Of a stretch of DNA of 64,000 nucleotides, positions 37,198-45,505 are shown one piece after another. Origin of the DNA: Microvirga guangxiensis (GTDB lineage: Bacteria; Pseudomonadota; Alphaproteobacteria; Rhizobiales; Beijerinckiaceae); assembly GCF_900102135.1 (NCBI RefSeq), contig NZ_FMVJ01000007.1, positions 1-64,000 of the forward strand. Reading direction: 5' to 3'. Positions within the stretch are counted from its first letter, which is position 1. Each line of letters opens with the position of its first letter. The notes under the pieces were generated by a model, which had not been told where the DNA came from, did no database searches, and was given only the letters and a program-made list of their open reading frames with translations. A program made the position numbers and the translations under genes.

Positions 37198-39045
37198 ATG
37201 TTCGTTCGCCGCCTCGATCCCATCCTCGTCGACCGCATCGCTGCGGGCGAGGTTGTCGAGCGTCCTGCGGCGGCCGTGAAGGAGCTGGTTGAAAACGCCA
37301 TCGATGCAGGTGCTGGCTCGGTCGAGATCACTGTAGAGGCTGGCGGCCGCCGTCTTATCCGCATCGTCGACGATGGACAGGGGATGACCCCCGAGGACTT
37401 GGAACTCGCCGTCGAGCGCCATGCCACCTCCAAAATCCCCGACGGTGATCTGTTCTCTATCAATACTCTGGGCTTTCGGGGCGAGGCGCTGCCCTCCATC
37501 GGTGCGGTGGCGCGCCTTGCCATTACGACACGGATCAAGGATGCCGAGACGGGCTCCATGATCGTGGTGGAAGCTGGCGTGAAGCATCCCGTGCGTCCCG
37601 CTTCAGCGCCGAAAGGCACGCGCGTGGAAGTGACGGATCTCTTCGCCGCCACGCCCGCACGCCTGAAGTTCCTGAAGAGCGACCGCTCCGAGGCGCAGGC
37701 CGTGGCGGAGATTGTCAAACGCCTCGCCATTGCGCATCCGACTGTGCGCTTCACCCTCTCGGGTGAGCACATCACGTCCTTCACCTATCCGCCGGAGGAG
37801 CCCGGCAAACATGGATTCCTGCGTCGCCTGTCCTGCGTGCTCGGCTCCGACTTTCATGAGAATGCCATGTCCATCGGCGTCGAGCGCGAGAACGTTCGGC
37901 TGACCGGCTTTGCGAGCTTGCCGACCTATCATCGCGGCACCTCTACGGCGATCCATTTCGTGGTGAACGGAAGGCCTGTGCGCGACAAGCTGCTGCTCGG
38001 TGCGGTGCGCGGCGCTTACGCCGATGTGATGGCTTCGGACCGCCATCCTGTTCTGGCGATGATGATCGATCTCGATCCGCGCGCGGTGGACGTGAACGTT
38101 CATCCGGCAAAGACCGAAGTACGCTTCCGCGACCCCGCCTTCGTGCGCGGCTTCGTAGTCGCCGCAATCAAGGAAGCGATCAATCGCTTCGGCATGCGCG
38201 CCTCCTCGACAGTGGGCGCGCGCACACTGGAGAGCCTGCGTCCGCAGGGGGCGCTGCCGTCGCGTCCCGCTTACGGACATCACCGTCCTTCCATCGTTCG
38301 TCCGGCGAGCGGTTTCGCCAATTGGCAGGCACCGCTCGATCCTCCTTCGCAAGGCTATGCATCCGGTTTGTCCGAAGCACAGGTCAGTCTGCATGATCTT
38401 GCAGCGCCGTCCGCCGACAGCCGCGCCACGTTGACCGAGATTGAGCCGGAGATGGAGGCCTCGCCTCTCGGCGCTGCGCGTGCGCAAGTGCATGGCACCT
38501 ACATCGTGGCGCAGACGCAGGACGGCATCGTCATCGTCGATCAGCATGCCGCGCATGAGCGCCTGGTCTATGAGCGCCTGAAACGCGAGCGCGCATCCTC
38601 GGGCATCGCTCGTCAATTGCTGCTGATCCCCGAGGTGGTCGATCTCGATCCTGTGGATGCGGACCGCGTGCTCGCTGAGGCTTCAACACTGGAAGGACTT
38701 GGGCTTGCCGTGGAGCCTTTCGGTCATGGTGCGCTGCTGGTGCGCGAAGTGCCATCCGCGCTGGCCGGAGGGAGCATCAAGGCGCTCGTGCAGGATGTGG
38801 CCGATGCTCTTGCCGAATGGGGGCAGGGTGCCGCCAATCCGCTGGAGGAACGCCTCGACGCCGTTCTCTCACGCATGTCCTGCCACGGTTCCATCCGTGC
38901 TGGACGCCGCATGCGCCCGGAAGAGATGAATGCGCTGCTGCGCGAGATGGAGGCAACGCCTCTTTCCGGTCAATGCAACCATGGGCGCCCCACTTACGTG
39001 GAGCTGAAGCTCAGCGACATCGAGCGCCTATTCGGGCGGCGATAA
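37198..39045 (+). CDS. mutL: DNA mismatch repair protein MutL
   Basis: From the ATG at 37198 (MFVRRLDPIL) the protein has 615 residues. The GHKL ATPase domain is N-terminal (VKELVENAIDAG, DDGQGM, GFRGEAL). A Pro/Ser-rich linker (about residues 335-430) leads to the dimerisation domain. There DQHAAHERLVYE (near residue 448) matches the DQHA-x2-E-x4-E metal motif of nicking MutL, and CNHGRPTYVEL lies at the C-terminus (near residue 593). This MutL is therefore predicted to be an endonuclease, as in bacteria without MutH. It repairs mismatches with MutS, which is not in this window. Confidence 0.95.
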   Translation: MFVRRLDPILVDRIAAGEVVERPAAAVKELVENAIDAGAGSVEITVEAGGRRLIRIVDDGQGMTPEDLELAVERHATSKIPDGDLFSINTLGFRGEALPSIGAVARLAITTRIKDAETGSMIVVEAGVKHPVRPASAPKGTRVEVTDLFAATPARLKFLKSDRSEAQAVAEIVKRLAIAHPTVRFTLSGEHITSFTYPPEEPGKHGFLRRLSCVLGSDFHENAMSIGVERENVRLTGFASLPTYHRGTSTAIHFVVNGRPVRDKLLLGAVRGAYADVMASDRHPVLAMMIDLDPRAVDVNVHPAKTEVRFRDPAFVRGFVVAAIKEAINRFGMRASSTVGARTLESLRPQGALPSRPAYGHHRPSIVRPASGFANWQAPLDPPSQGYASGLSEAQVSLHDLAAPSADSRATLTEIEPEMEASPLGAARAQVHGTYIVAQTQDGIVIVDQHAAHERLVYERLKRERASSGIARQLLLIPEVVDLDPVDADRVLAEASTLEGLGLAVEPFGHGALLVREVPSALAGGSIKALVQDVADALAEWGQGAANPLEERLDAVLSRMSCHGSIRAGRRMRPEEMNALLREMEATPLSGQCNHGRPTYVELKLSDIERLFGRR

Positions 39046-39055
39046 GCCGACTGCC

Positions 39056-39472
39056 TCAGGCCGAGCCTTTCAGAACGAGAATGCGCGAATCCGGCTTCTC
39101 ATCGCGCTCCAGTTCGACCCGCAATTTTTCATATTCGTCCTGAAACGAAGTGCGATCCTGATCGATGCGGTTCAGGAGAGCACGCGTTTGTCCTGGGTTC
39201 TCCGTTGAACGGGTGAACGAGACGCCGAGGGAACCCTGTTGGCGCCAGCACATATGTGCGCGATGGACCTGCAGCTCGTGGGCTGCGATGAAAAGCTCGA
39301 AGCTCTCAGGCACGGTCATCTGGTGTTCTAGAGCGATCCTTGCGCCGCCTGCCGATATATCCTCGATTCTGCAGGAGATCATGGAATCGGGACCGAGCAC
39401 GATCTTGGCCAGATGCTGGGTACGAAAGCGCTTGGCTTGCCTACGATTGGCAATCTGGTCGCAAGAACTCAT
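39056..39472 (-). CDS. PilZ-domain protein
   Basis: The 138-residue protein has a PilZ-type fold with the c-di-GMP binding pieces RRQAKRFR (residues 10-17, RxxxR-type) and DISAGGARI (D/NxSxxG, near residue 38). It probably binds c-di-GMP and controls motility or envelope functions, though it has no other domain to suggest an output. The C-terminal region (about 95-138) is charged. It is divergent from the OsmC-like gene, and a full CtrA-type site lies between them. Confidence 0.88.
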   Translation of the reverse strand: MSSCDQIANRRQAKRFRTQHLAKIVLGPDSMISCRIEDISAGGARIALEHQMTVPESFELFIAAHELQVHRAHMCWRQQGSLGVSFTRSTENPGQTRALLNRIDQDRTSFQDEYEKLRVELERDEKPDSRILVLKGSA

Positions 39473-39510
39473 GGACCTGACCCACTGATGATTAACGCCG
39501 CACTCGCGTC

Positions 39511-39526
39511 TTAACCTTACGTTAAC
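39511..39526. promoter_or_regulatory. CtrA-type binding site (TTAA-N7-TTAAC)
   Basis: TTAA at 39511-39514 and TTAAC at 39522-39526 are separated by exactly seven bases, the consensus of the cell-cycle regulator CtrA in alphaproteobacteria. A further TTAAC lies at 39492-39496. The site is 39 bases upstream of the PilZ gene start (minus strand) and 85 bases upstream of the OsmC-like start. Confidence 0.65.
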
Positions 39527-39611
39527 TATGCGCTCAAGTACTACGAACGGCTAATCCAGAAGAGATGTGGGAAGATGGCTGAGGATAAGTAGTCTTCCCG
39601 GGAGGTTTTTC

Positions 39612-40022
39612 ATGACGACGATGGCCATCAGACTACGCGGCATACCGGACACGGAGGCTTCCATCGGATGGGCGGGTGGCCATTCCGTCGTCGTCGATCG
39701 CCCTGAAGGCAAGGCCGGGGGCATGGGGCTCGGCTTCAACGGCGGCCAGTTGCTGGGATTGGCGATCGGCGGCTGCTTCTGCAACGATCTCTATTATGTG
39801 GCGCACGAGATGGGCATCGCGCTGACCCATGTCGCTGTGGACGTCAGAGTGACCTTTGACGGCGATCCCCTTCGCGCGACAGACGCCACAGTCGAGATCG
39901 CAGTCGAATCCGCCGACAAGGAGGCGAGGCTCGACGAACTCATCAGAAAAGCGAAGGAAACCTCGACCGTGAGCAACTCGATTGCTCGCGGCATACCTGT
40001 CAGCGTCGCATCTCGCCTGTAG
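39612..40022 (+). CDS. OsmC/Ohr-family protein
   Basis: This 136-residue protein of the OsmC family starts at ATG 39612, with GGAGG at 39601-39605. A Cys segment (GGCFCNDLYYVAHEMG, Cys about residues 55 and 57) is in the place of the first peroxidatic Cys, but the second canonical Cys near residue 110-120 is not seen. It may therefore be an OsmC-like thiol protein without full peroxidase activity. The N-terminal region is a family-like beta segment. It is divergent from the PilZ gene and may share the CtrA-type site. Confidence 0.82.
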   Translation: MTTMAIRLRGIPDTEASIGWAGGHSVVVDRPEGKAGGMGLGFNGGQLLGLAIGGCFCNDLYYVAHEMGIALTHVAVDVRVTFDGDPLRATDATVEIAVESADKEARLDELIRKAKETSTVSNSIARGIPVSVASRL

Positions 40023-40024
40023 AG

Positions 40025-41074
40025 CTATTTCCCGCGTGACGGGCCTTCCCGTTCTGCCGATTGAGCCCAGATGTTCAGGTTGCCTTCCATTGCATAACTG
40101 TCGATCTCGGCAAGTTCCTCTGCGGTGAACGAGAGGTTCTTGAGAGCGCCGACGCAATCCACGACCTGCTCGGGTCTGCTGGCGCCAATGAGGGCCGACG
40201 TCACGCGCCCGCCGCGCAGCACCCAGGCCAGTGCCATCTGCGCGAGCGTCTGCCCGCGCCGCTCCGCGATCGCATTGAGGTTGCGGATGCGTGAGAGGTT
40301 CTCGTCGTTCAGGAAGCTCGTTCTGAGAGACTTGCTGGCAGCTGCACGGCTCTCTTCGGGAATGCCGTTGAGATACTTCGTGGTCAGCATGCCCTGCGCC
40401 AATGGCGAGAACACGATGGAGCCCAAGCCTAGATCGTCGAGCGTATCCAGCAGGCCATCCTCCTCGACCCAGCGATTGAGCATGGAATAGCTCGGCTGGT
40501 GGATGATGCAGGGTGTCTTGAGCTCGCGCAGAATGGCAAGTGCTTCGCGCGTGCGACGGCTGTTGTAGGAGGAGAGGCCGACATACAGCGCCTTGCCCTG
40601 ACGCACGGCGGAATCGAGCGCCATCATGGTCTCTTCCAGCGGCGTCTCCGGATCGAAGCGATGTGAATAGAAGATGTCGACATAATCGACGCCCATGCGC
40701 TTGAGACTCTGGTCGAGGCTCGACAGAAGATACTTGCGGCTGCCCCATTCGCCATAAGGTCCGGGCCACATGCGATAGCCCGCCTTGGTAGAGATCACGA
40801 GTTCATCGCGTAGTCCATGAAACTCGGAACGCAGGATCTCGCCGAACAAGGTTTCCGCCGAGCCGGGAGGAGGGCCGTAATTGTTGGCGAGATCGAAATG
40901 CGTGATGCCCAGGTCGAAGGCCGTGCGGCAGATCTCGCGCGCGGTGGCCGCCGATTTATCCTCGCCGAAATTGTGCCAAAGCCCCATGGAGATCGCAGGC
41001 AGCTTCAACCCGCTTCGTCCACAGCGGTTGTAGATCATCTCGTCATAACGATGAGGGGCGGGCTGATAGGCCAT
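40025..41074 (-). CDS. Aldo/keto reductase, YghZ/Gpr type
   Basis: This is a 349-residue enzyme of the AKR14 (E. coli YghZ) type, which reduces L-glyceraldehyde 3-phosphate and methylglyoxal using NADPH. Asp61, Tyr66, Lys97 and His138 form the tetrad (HFDLANNYGPPPGSAE, STKAGYRMWPGPYGEWGSR, FYSHRFDPETPLEE). The YghZ-specific ANNYGPPPGSAE and GPYGEWGSRKYLL strings are intact. ATG 41074 with GGAGA upstream was chosen over the longer frame. It ends two bases after the OsmC gene in convergent orientation. Confidence 0.92.
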   Translation of the reverse strand: MAYQPAPHRYDEMIYNRCGRSGLKLPAISMGLWHNFGEDKSAATAREICRTAFDLGITHFDLANNYGPPPGSAETLFGEILRSEFHGLRDELVISTKAGYRMWPGPYGEWGSRKYLLSSLDQSLKRMGVDYVDIFYSHRFDPETPLEETMMALDSAVRQGKALYVGLSSYNSRRTREALAILRELKTPCIIHQPSYSMLNRWVEEDGLLDTLDDLGLGSIVFSPLAQGMLTTKYLNGIPEESRAAASKSLRTSFLNDENLSRIRNLNAIAERRGQTLAQMALAWVLRGGRVTSALIGASRPEQVVDCVGALKNLSFTAEELAEIDSYAMEGNLNIWAQSAEREGPSRGK

Positions 41075-41251
41075 GGCGTTCTCCGGGAATGCACTGCACG
41101 GCAGGCTGGCACACGGGACATAGCTGTGTCGAGGCAGAACCAAATCCAGGTCCGAGGACGGCTCAGATCTTGAAGATAAGCTTGGCTACAAGTGAACAAT
41201 TCCTATGAGCCAGCGTTAGCGGAGACCCGATAGGCCTGTCGGAGGACCGTC

Positions 41252-43744
41252 ATGCACAAGTTGTCGTGGAGCCCTGTTCTGCTTGGAACGGGTATTATTA
41301 TCGCACTCCTGGGGCTGGCATTGGGAGCGGGCGGCCTTTGGCTGATCACCTTGGGCGGCTCCTGGTACTATCTCCTCGCAGGCTTGGGCTTCCTGCTAAC
41401 AGCCTATTTGCTTGTCACCGCGCAGCCTGCTGCCCTTTGGGTCTATGCAATTGTCGTCGCAAGCACCCTGATCTGGGCGCTGTGGGAGGTCGGCCTCGAC
41501 TGGTGGCCTCTCGGCGCGAGAGGCGGCTTGGTGTTCCTGATCGGCTTTTTTCTCCTGTTGCCCTGGGTCAGGCGCGCATTGAGAGCAGGGCCTCAAAATG
41601 CCGCCGAGCGCTCCATTCCGCCGCGCATCTCCGCTTTTAGCGGTGCAGGGTTGCCCTTGAGCTCAATCCTCGGCGTCTCGCTCGTAGTGGCGATTGCGTC
41701 TTGGTTTACGGACCCTCGCACGATCGAGGGCACCGCACCCGATGCGCGTGCGCAGGTTCCCTCCGATGCACTCGGCGTTCCTCCCGATGAATGGCACGCA
41801 TATGGGCGAACAGGTTACGGCCAACGCTATTCACCGTTGAACCAGATCACGCCGGCCAATGTAGCCAATCTCGAAGTCGCCTGGACCTACCGCACCGGCG
41901 ACATTCCCAGATCGAAGCCAAGCGACCCGGTGGAGACGACCTTCCAAGTCACGCCGCTGAAGATTGGCAACCGGCTTTTCCTCTGCACACCTTATCAGAA
42001 TGTGATCGCGCTCGATGCCACCACCGGACAGCAGATCTGGCGCTACGAGCCGAAAGTGCGCGGAGAACTTGCGCTCCAGCATCTGACCTGCCGTGGCGTT
42101 TCCTATTATCCTGGAAACGGCGCCACCGCGCCGGCCACCCCAACGGCTCCCCAAGAGGCGCAGGCTCAGCCTGTTCCCGACCTGCCTGTGGCCGCCGCAT
42201 CGAGCGCGCAGACGGTGCCGGAATGCAACGCGAAACTCTTCATGCCTACGGCCGATGGACGCCTGATCGCCATCAATCCTGACAACGGTGCCGTGTGCGC
42301 GAATTTCGGCGGCGGCACAGGACAGATCAACCTGTGGCGCAACATGCCGAACGTGAACCCCGGCGCTTACTACTCCACGTCGCCGCCTGTCGTCGCGCGC
42401 GGTCTCATCATCGTCGGGGGAACGGTGCTCGACAATGTCTCGACCAGTGAGCAATCGGGCGTCATCCGTGCCTTTGACGTGAACACCGGTGCGCTCGTGT
42501 GGAACTGGGATTCCGGAAGGCCCGATGTCACCACGCCGATTGCGCCGAATGAAACCTATGTGCCGAACTCGCCGAACAGCTGGTCCATTTCCAGCGTCGA
42601 TGAAGAACTCGGCATGATTTATATTCCGCTCGGCAATCAGCCGCCCGATCAGTGGGGTGGCAACCGCAGCGAGAACGTGGACCGCTTCTCGTCGTCCGTC
42701 GTTGCGCTCGACATTGCAACGGGGCAGCTGCGCTGGGTCTTCCAGACTGTGCACCATGATCTATGGGATTACGACGTTCCCTCGCAGCCGAGCCTGATCA
42801 ACCTGACTGTCAATGGACAGGATGTTCCCGCGCTCGTGCAGCCGACGAAGCAGGGCGAGATTTACGTGCTCGACCGGCGCACCGGTCAGCCCGTACTGCC
42901 TGTCACCGAAAAGCCTGTGCCGCAGGGTGCCGCGCCGGGAGACAGGGTAACGCCGACACAGCCGGTTTCCGCCCTGTCTTACGATCCCCCGCCACTGAAA
43001 GAGAGCGACATGTGGGGCGCGACGCTGCTCGATCAGCTCGCCTGCCGCATCATGTTCAAGCAGTTGCGTTATGAGGGGCGCTATACGCCGCCATCCTTAC
43101 AGGGCACGCTGGTCTATCCCGGCAATTTCGGTGTCTTCAACTGGGGAAGCATCGCAGTCGATCCGCAGCGTCAGATCGCATTCACGACACCGACTTATCT
43201 CGCCTTCGTCTCCCAGCTCATTCCGCGCCAGGATGACAAGACGCTTTATGTGCAGGGCGAAGAGCGGCCCGAGGGCAGCCTGCCTGCGCTCAACGAGAAC
43301 TTCGGTGCGCCTTTCGCCGTGAAGCTCTATGCCTTCACGTCTCCAATCGGCATTCCATGCCAGGCTCCGCCCTGGGGCTATGTGGCCGCCGCAGATCTCA
43401 CCACAGGCAAAACCATCTGGCAGCACAAGAACGGCACGACACGCGATGCATCGCCCGTTCCACTGCCCCTGCCTCTCGGCGTGCCCAATCTCGGCGGGCC
43501 GATCATGACCGCTGGCGGCGTCGCCTTCCTCTCCAGCACGATAGATTACTATGTGCGCGCCTATGACGTGACGAATGGCCAGCAGCTATGGGAGGACCGG
43601 CTCCCCGCAGGCGGCCAATCAACGCCGATGACCTATACGGGCGAGGACGGGAGACAATATCTGCTCGTCGTGGCAGGGGGACATGGCTCGCTTGGCACGA
43701 AGACGGGCGATTACGTGATCGCCTACGTGCTGCCGAGACGATAG
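41252..43744 (+). CDS. gcd: Membrane PQQ-dependent glucose/quinate dehydrogenase
   Basis: The 830-residue quinoprotein has about five membrane helices in the first ~115 residues, then a periplasmic beta-propeller (from about residue 150). Propeller segments repeat the Trp-docking type (ITPANVANLEVAWTYRTGD, DATTGQQIWRYEPK, DQWGGNRSENVDRFSSS and ADLTTGKTIWQHKN). It oxidises glucose (or quinate/shikimate) and passes electrons to ubiquinone. It needs PQQ; no pqq gene lies in this window. GGAGG precedes the ATG. Some members of this family act on other sugars, so the exact substrate is inferred. Confidence 0.92.
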   Translation: MHKLSWSPVLLGTGIIIALLGLALGAGGLWLITLGGSWYYLLAGLGFLLTAYLLVTAQPAALWVYAIVVASTLIWALWEVGLDWWPLGARGGLVFLIGFFLLLPWVRRALRAGPQNAAERSIPPRISAFSGAGLPLSSILGVSLVVAIASWFTDPRTIEGTAPDARAQVPSDALGVPPDEWHAYGRTGYGQRYSPLNQITPANVANLEVAWTYRTGDIPRSKPSDPVETTFQVTPLKIGNRLFLCTPYQNVIALDATTGQQIWRYEPKVRGELALQHLTCRGVSYYPGNGATAPATPTAPQEAQAQPVPDLPVAAASSAQTVPECNAKLFMPTADGRLIAINPDNGAVCANFGGGTGQINLWRNMPNVNPGAYYSTSPPVVARGLIIVGGTVLDNVSTSEQSGVIRAFDVNTGALVWNWDSGRPDVTTPIAPNETYVPNSPNSWSISSVDEELGMIYIPLGNQPPDQWGGNRSENVDRFSSSVVALDIATGQLRWVFQTVHHDLWDYDVPSQPSLINLTVNGQDVPALVQPTKQGEIYVLDRRTGQPVLPVTEKPVPQGAAPGDRVTPTQPVSALSYDPPPLKESDMWGATLLDQLACRIMFKQLRYEGRYTPPSLQGTLVYPGNFGVFNWGSIAVDPQRQIAFTTPTYLAFVSQLIPRQDDKTLYVQGEERPEGSLPALNENFGAPFAVKLYAFTSPIGIPCQAPPWGYVAAADLTTGKTIWQHKNGTTRDASPVPLPLPLGVPNLGGPIMTAGGVAFLSSTIDYYVRAYDVTNGQQLWEDRLPAGGQSTPMTYTGEDGRQYLLVVAGGHGSLGTKTGDYVIAYVLPRR

Positions 43745-43751
43745 CCTAGAG

Positions 43752-43788
43752 CATGCCGGCGCGGCTCTCGCTGAACCACGCCGGCATG
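43752..43788. terminator. Hairpin between gcd and the alcohol dehydrogenase gene
   Basis: A 10-bp stem (43752-43761 with 43779-43788) has a long loop and lies between the convergent genes. It has no T run on the plus side. Confidence 0.45.
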
Positions 43789-43791
43789 GTT

Positions 43792-44832
43792 TCAGAATTG
43801 CGTGATCACGCTGATGCCGAGGCTCTCGAAACTGTCCATGTTCATGAGGGCGGCGGGAGCGTCCTCAAGGCTGATCCTCTTGCCGACGAGCTTCTCGGGC
43901 GTAAGCTTTCCGGTCTCAATCATGTTCATCATGGCCTGATAGCGGAACGCCTGCATGCCGTGGCTGCCGAGAATTTCGAGCTCCCATCCGATCACCCGAT
44001 CCATCGGGATCTGCGGCCTCGAGTGATCGCCGAGCATAAGGCCGACCTGTACGTGACGTCCGCGGCGGCGAAGGTTTGCAATCGAATTGAAGCAGGTGAC
44101 AGGGCTTCCGAGCGCATCGATGGACACATGCGCGCCGCCCTTCGTGATCTCGCGCACAGCCTCGACCACATCCGCGACCTCGCGCGCATTGATCGTGGCC
44201 ACCGCGCCCATCTGCCTGGCGAAGGCCAGCTTCTCCTCCGTGAGATCAATGGCGACAACATTCGCGCCCATGGATGCAGCAATCATGATGGCCGACAATC
44301 CGACGCCGCCGCAGCCATGCACGGCCACCCAGTCTCCAGGCCCCACGCGTCCCTGATCGACGATGGCGCGGAACGACGTGACAAAGCGGCAGCCGAGGCT
44401 CGCAGCCGTCTCGAAATCGAGGCTCTCAGGGAGCGCGACGAGATTCGTGTCCGCGTAATCGACAGCCACGTATTCCGCGAACGAGCCCCAGGCCGTGAAG
44501 CCCGGCTGGAACTGCTGCTCACAGACCTGATGATTGCCGGAATTGCACTCATGGCAATGCCCACATCCGCCGACGAAAGGCACCGTGACTCGGTCGCCCT
44601 TCTTCCAACGTGTGACTTGTTTGCCGGTAGCAAGAACAGTGCCTGCCAATTCATGTCCCGGCACATGCGGCAGCACCACATCCGGATCATGCCCCATCCA
44701 TCCGTGCCAATCGCTCCGGCACAATCCCGTCGCCTCCACCTTGATCACTACACCATCCGTGGACGGCGTCGGATCCGGCACGTTCTGCACGCGAGGCGGC
44801 TGACCGAATTGCTCGAAGAGAACGGCTTTCAT
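43792..44832 (-). CDS. Zinc-dependent alcohol dehydrogenase
   Basis: This is a 346-residue medium-chain dehydrogenase/reductase. The catalytic zinc site is set by Cys38 ([11 protein letters not shown]), His59 region ([10 protein letters not shown]) and a later Cys. Four structural-zinc cysteines lie in [16 protein letters not shown]. The Rossmann motif is [14 protein letters not shown], with Asp in VAIDLTEEK suggesting NAD preference. The substrate cannot be fixed from sequence. It is convergent with gcd. Confidence 0.92.
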   Translation of the reverse strand: MKAVLFEQFGQPPRVQNVPDPTPSTDGVVIKVEATGLCRSDWHGWMGHDPDVVLPHVPGHELAGTVLATGKQVTRWKKGDRVTVPFVGGCGHCHECNSGNHQVCEQQFQPGFTAWGSFAEYVAVDYADTNLVALPESLDFETAASLGCRFVTSFRAIVDQGRVGPGDWVAVHGCGGVGLSAIMIAASMGANVVAIDLTEEKLAFARQMGAVATINAREVADVVEAVREITKGGAHVSIDALGSPVTCFNSIANLRRRGRHVQVGLMLGDHSRPQIPMDRVIGWELEILGSHGMQAFRYQAMMNMIETGKLTPEKLVGKRISLEDAPAALMNMDSFESLGISVITQF

Positions 44833-44934
44833 GACGGGCCTTTCATGCAGGAGGGAACAGGAAAGGGCGGTATAGCGGGAGGGTGACGCTGGGGCAAATG
44901 CGGCTTTGATAGGAATTAGGTTTGCCGCGAATGG

Positions 44935-45492
44935 TTATGCCCTATAGCGCCCGAACACCACCTTCGTCTCTCCGTAATCCCGCCGCTCGATCTCTTCGAA
45001 ACCTTCCGGCAGCGTCACTTCTACGCCCTGCGCTTCCTCAACGATCACGAGCGCATCGGGCGTGAGCCAGCCGCCTGCCGCGCAGGAGCGCAGGGCCTTA
45101 GGCGCGAGGTCCTTGCCGTAGGGTGGATCGCAGAACACGACGGAGAAGGGGGCGTTGGGGGCGGCTTCGCCCATCTTGGTGGCGTCGCGGCGGAAGAGGC
45201 GGGTGGCGCCGCCTGCGCCAAGGGCTTCCACGTTCTCGCGGATGATGCCGCGCGCCTGCGCGCCGTCGTCGACGAAGAGCGCGAAGGCGGCGCCGCGCGA
45301 CAATGCTTCGAGGCCAAGCGCGCCGGTCCCGGCGAACAGGTCGAGCACGCGCGCGCCCTCAATGGGATCGTCGTAGCCGTGTTGCAGAATGTTGAAGAGC
45401 GTCTCGCGCAGGCGGTCCGATGTCGGGCGGATGGCGTCCGAGTTCGGCCCCTTGAGCGAGCGGCCGCGCCAGCGCCCGCCCACAATTCTCAT
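44935..45492 (-). CDS. rsmD: 16S rRNA (guanine966-N2)-methyltransferase
   Basis: This 185-residue RsmD-type enzyme methylates G966 of 16S rRNA using SAM. Motif I is VLDLFAGTGALGLEALSRG, and the catalytic NPPY-type motif is DPPYGKDLAP (near residue 121). The N-terminal MRIVGGRWRGRSLKGP and RPTSDRLRETLFNIL are diagnostic. It lies 13 bases downstream of the pseudouridine synthase gene in the same direction, so the two RNA-modification genes probably form an operon. Confidence 0.95.
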   Translation of the reverse strand: MRIVGGRWRGRSLKGPNSDAIRPTSDRLRETLFNILQHGYDDPIEGARVLDLFAGTGALGLEALSRGAAFALFVDDGAQARGIIRENVEALGAGGATRLFRRDATKMGEAAPNAPFSVVFCDPPYGKDLAPKALRSCAAGGWLTPDALVIVEEAQGVEVTLPEGFEEIERRDYGETKVVFGRYRA

Positions 45493-45505
45493 CGTTTAGT
45501 CCTCA

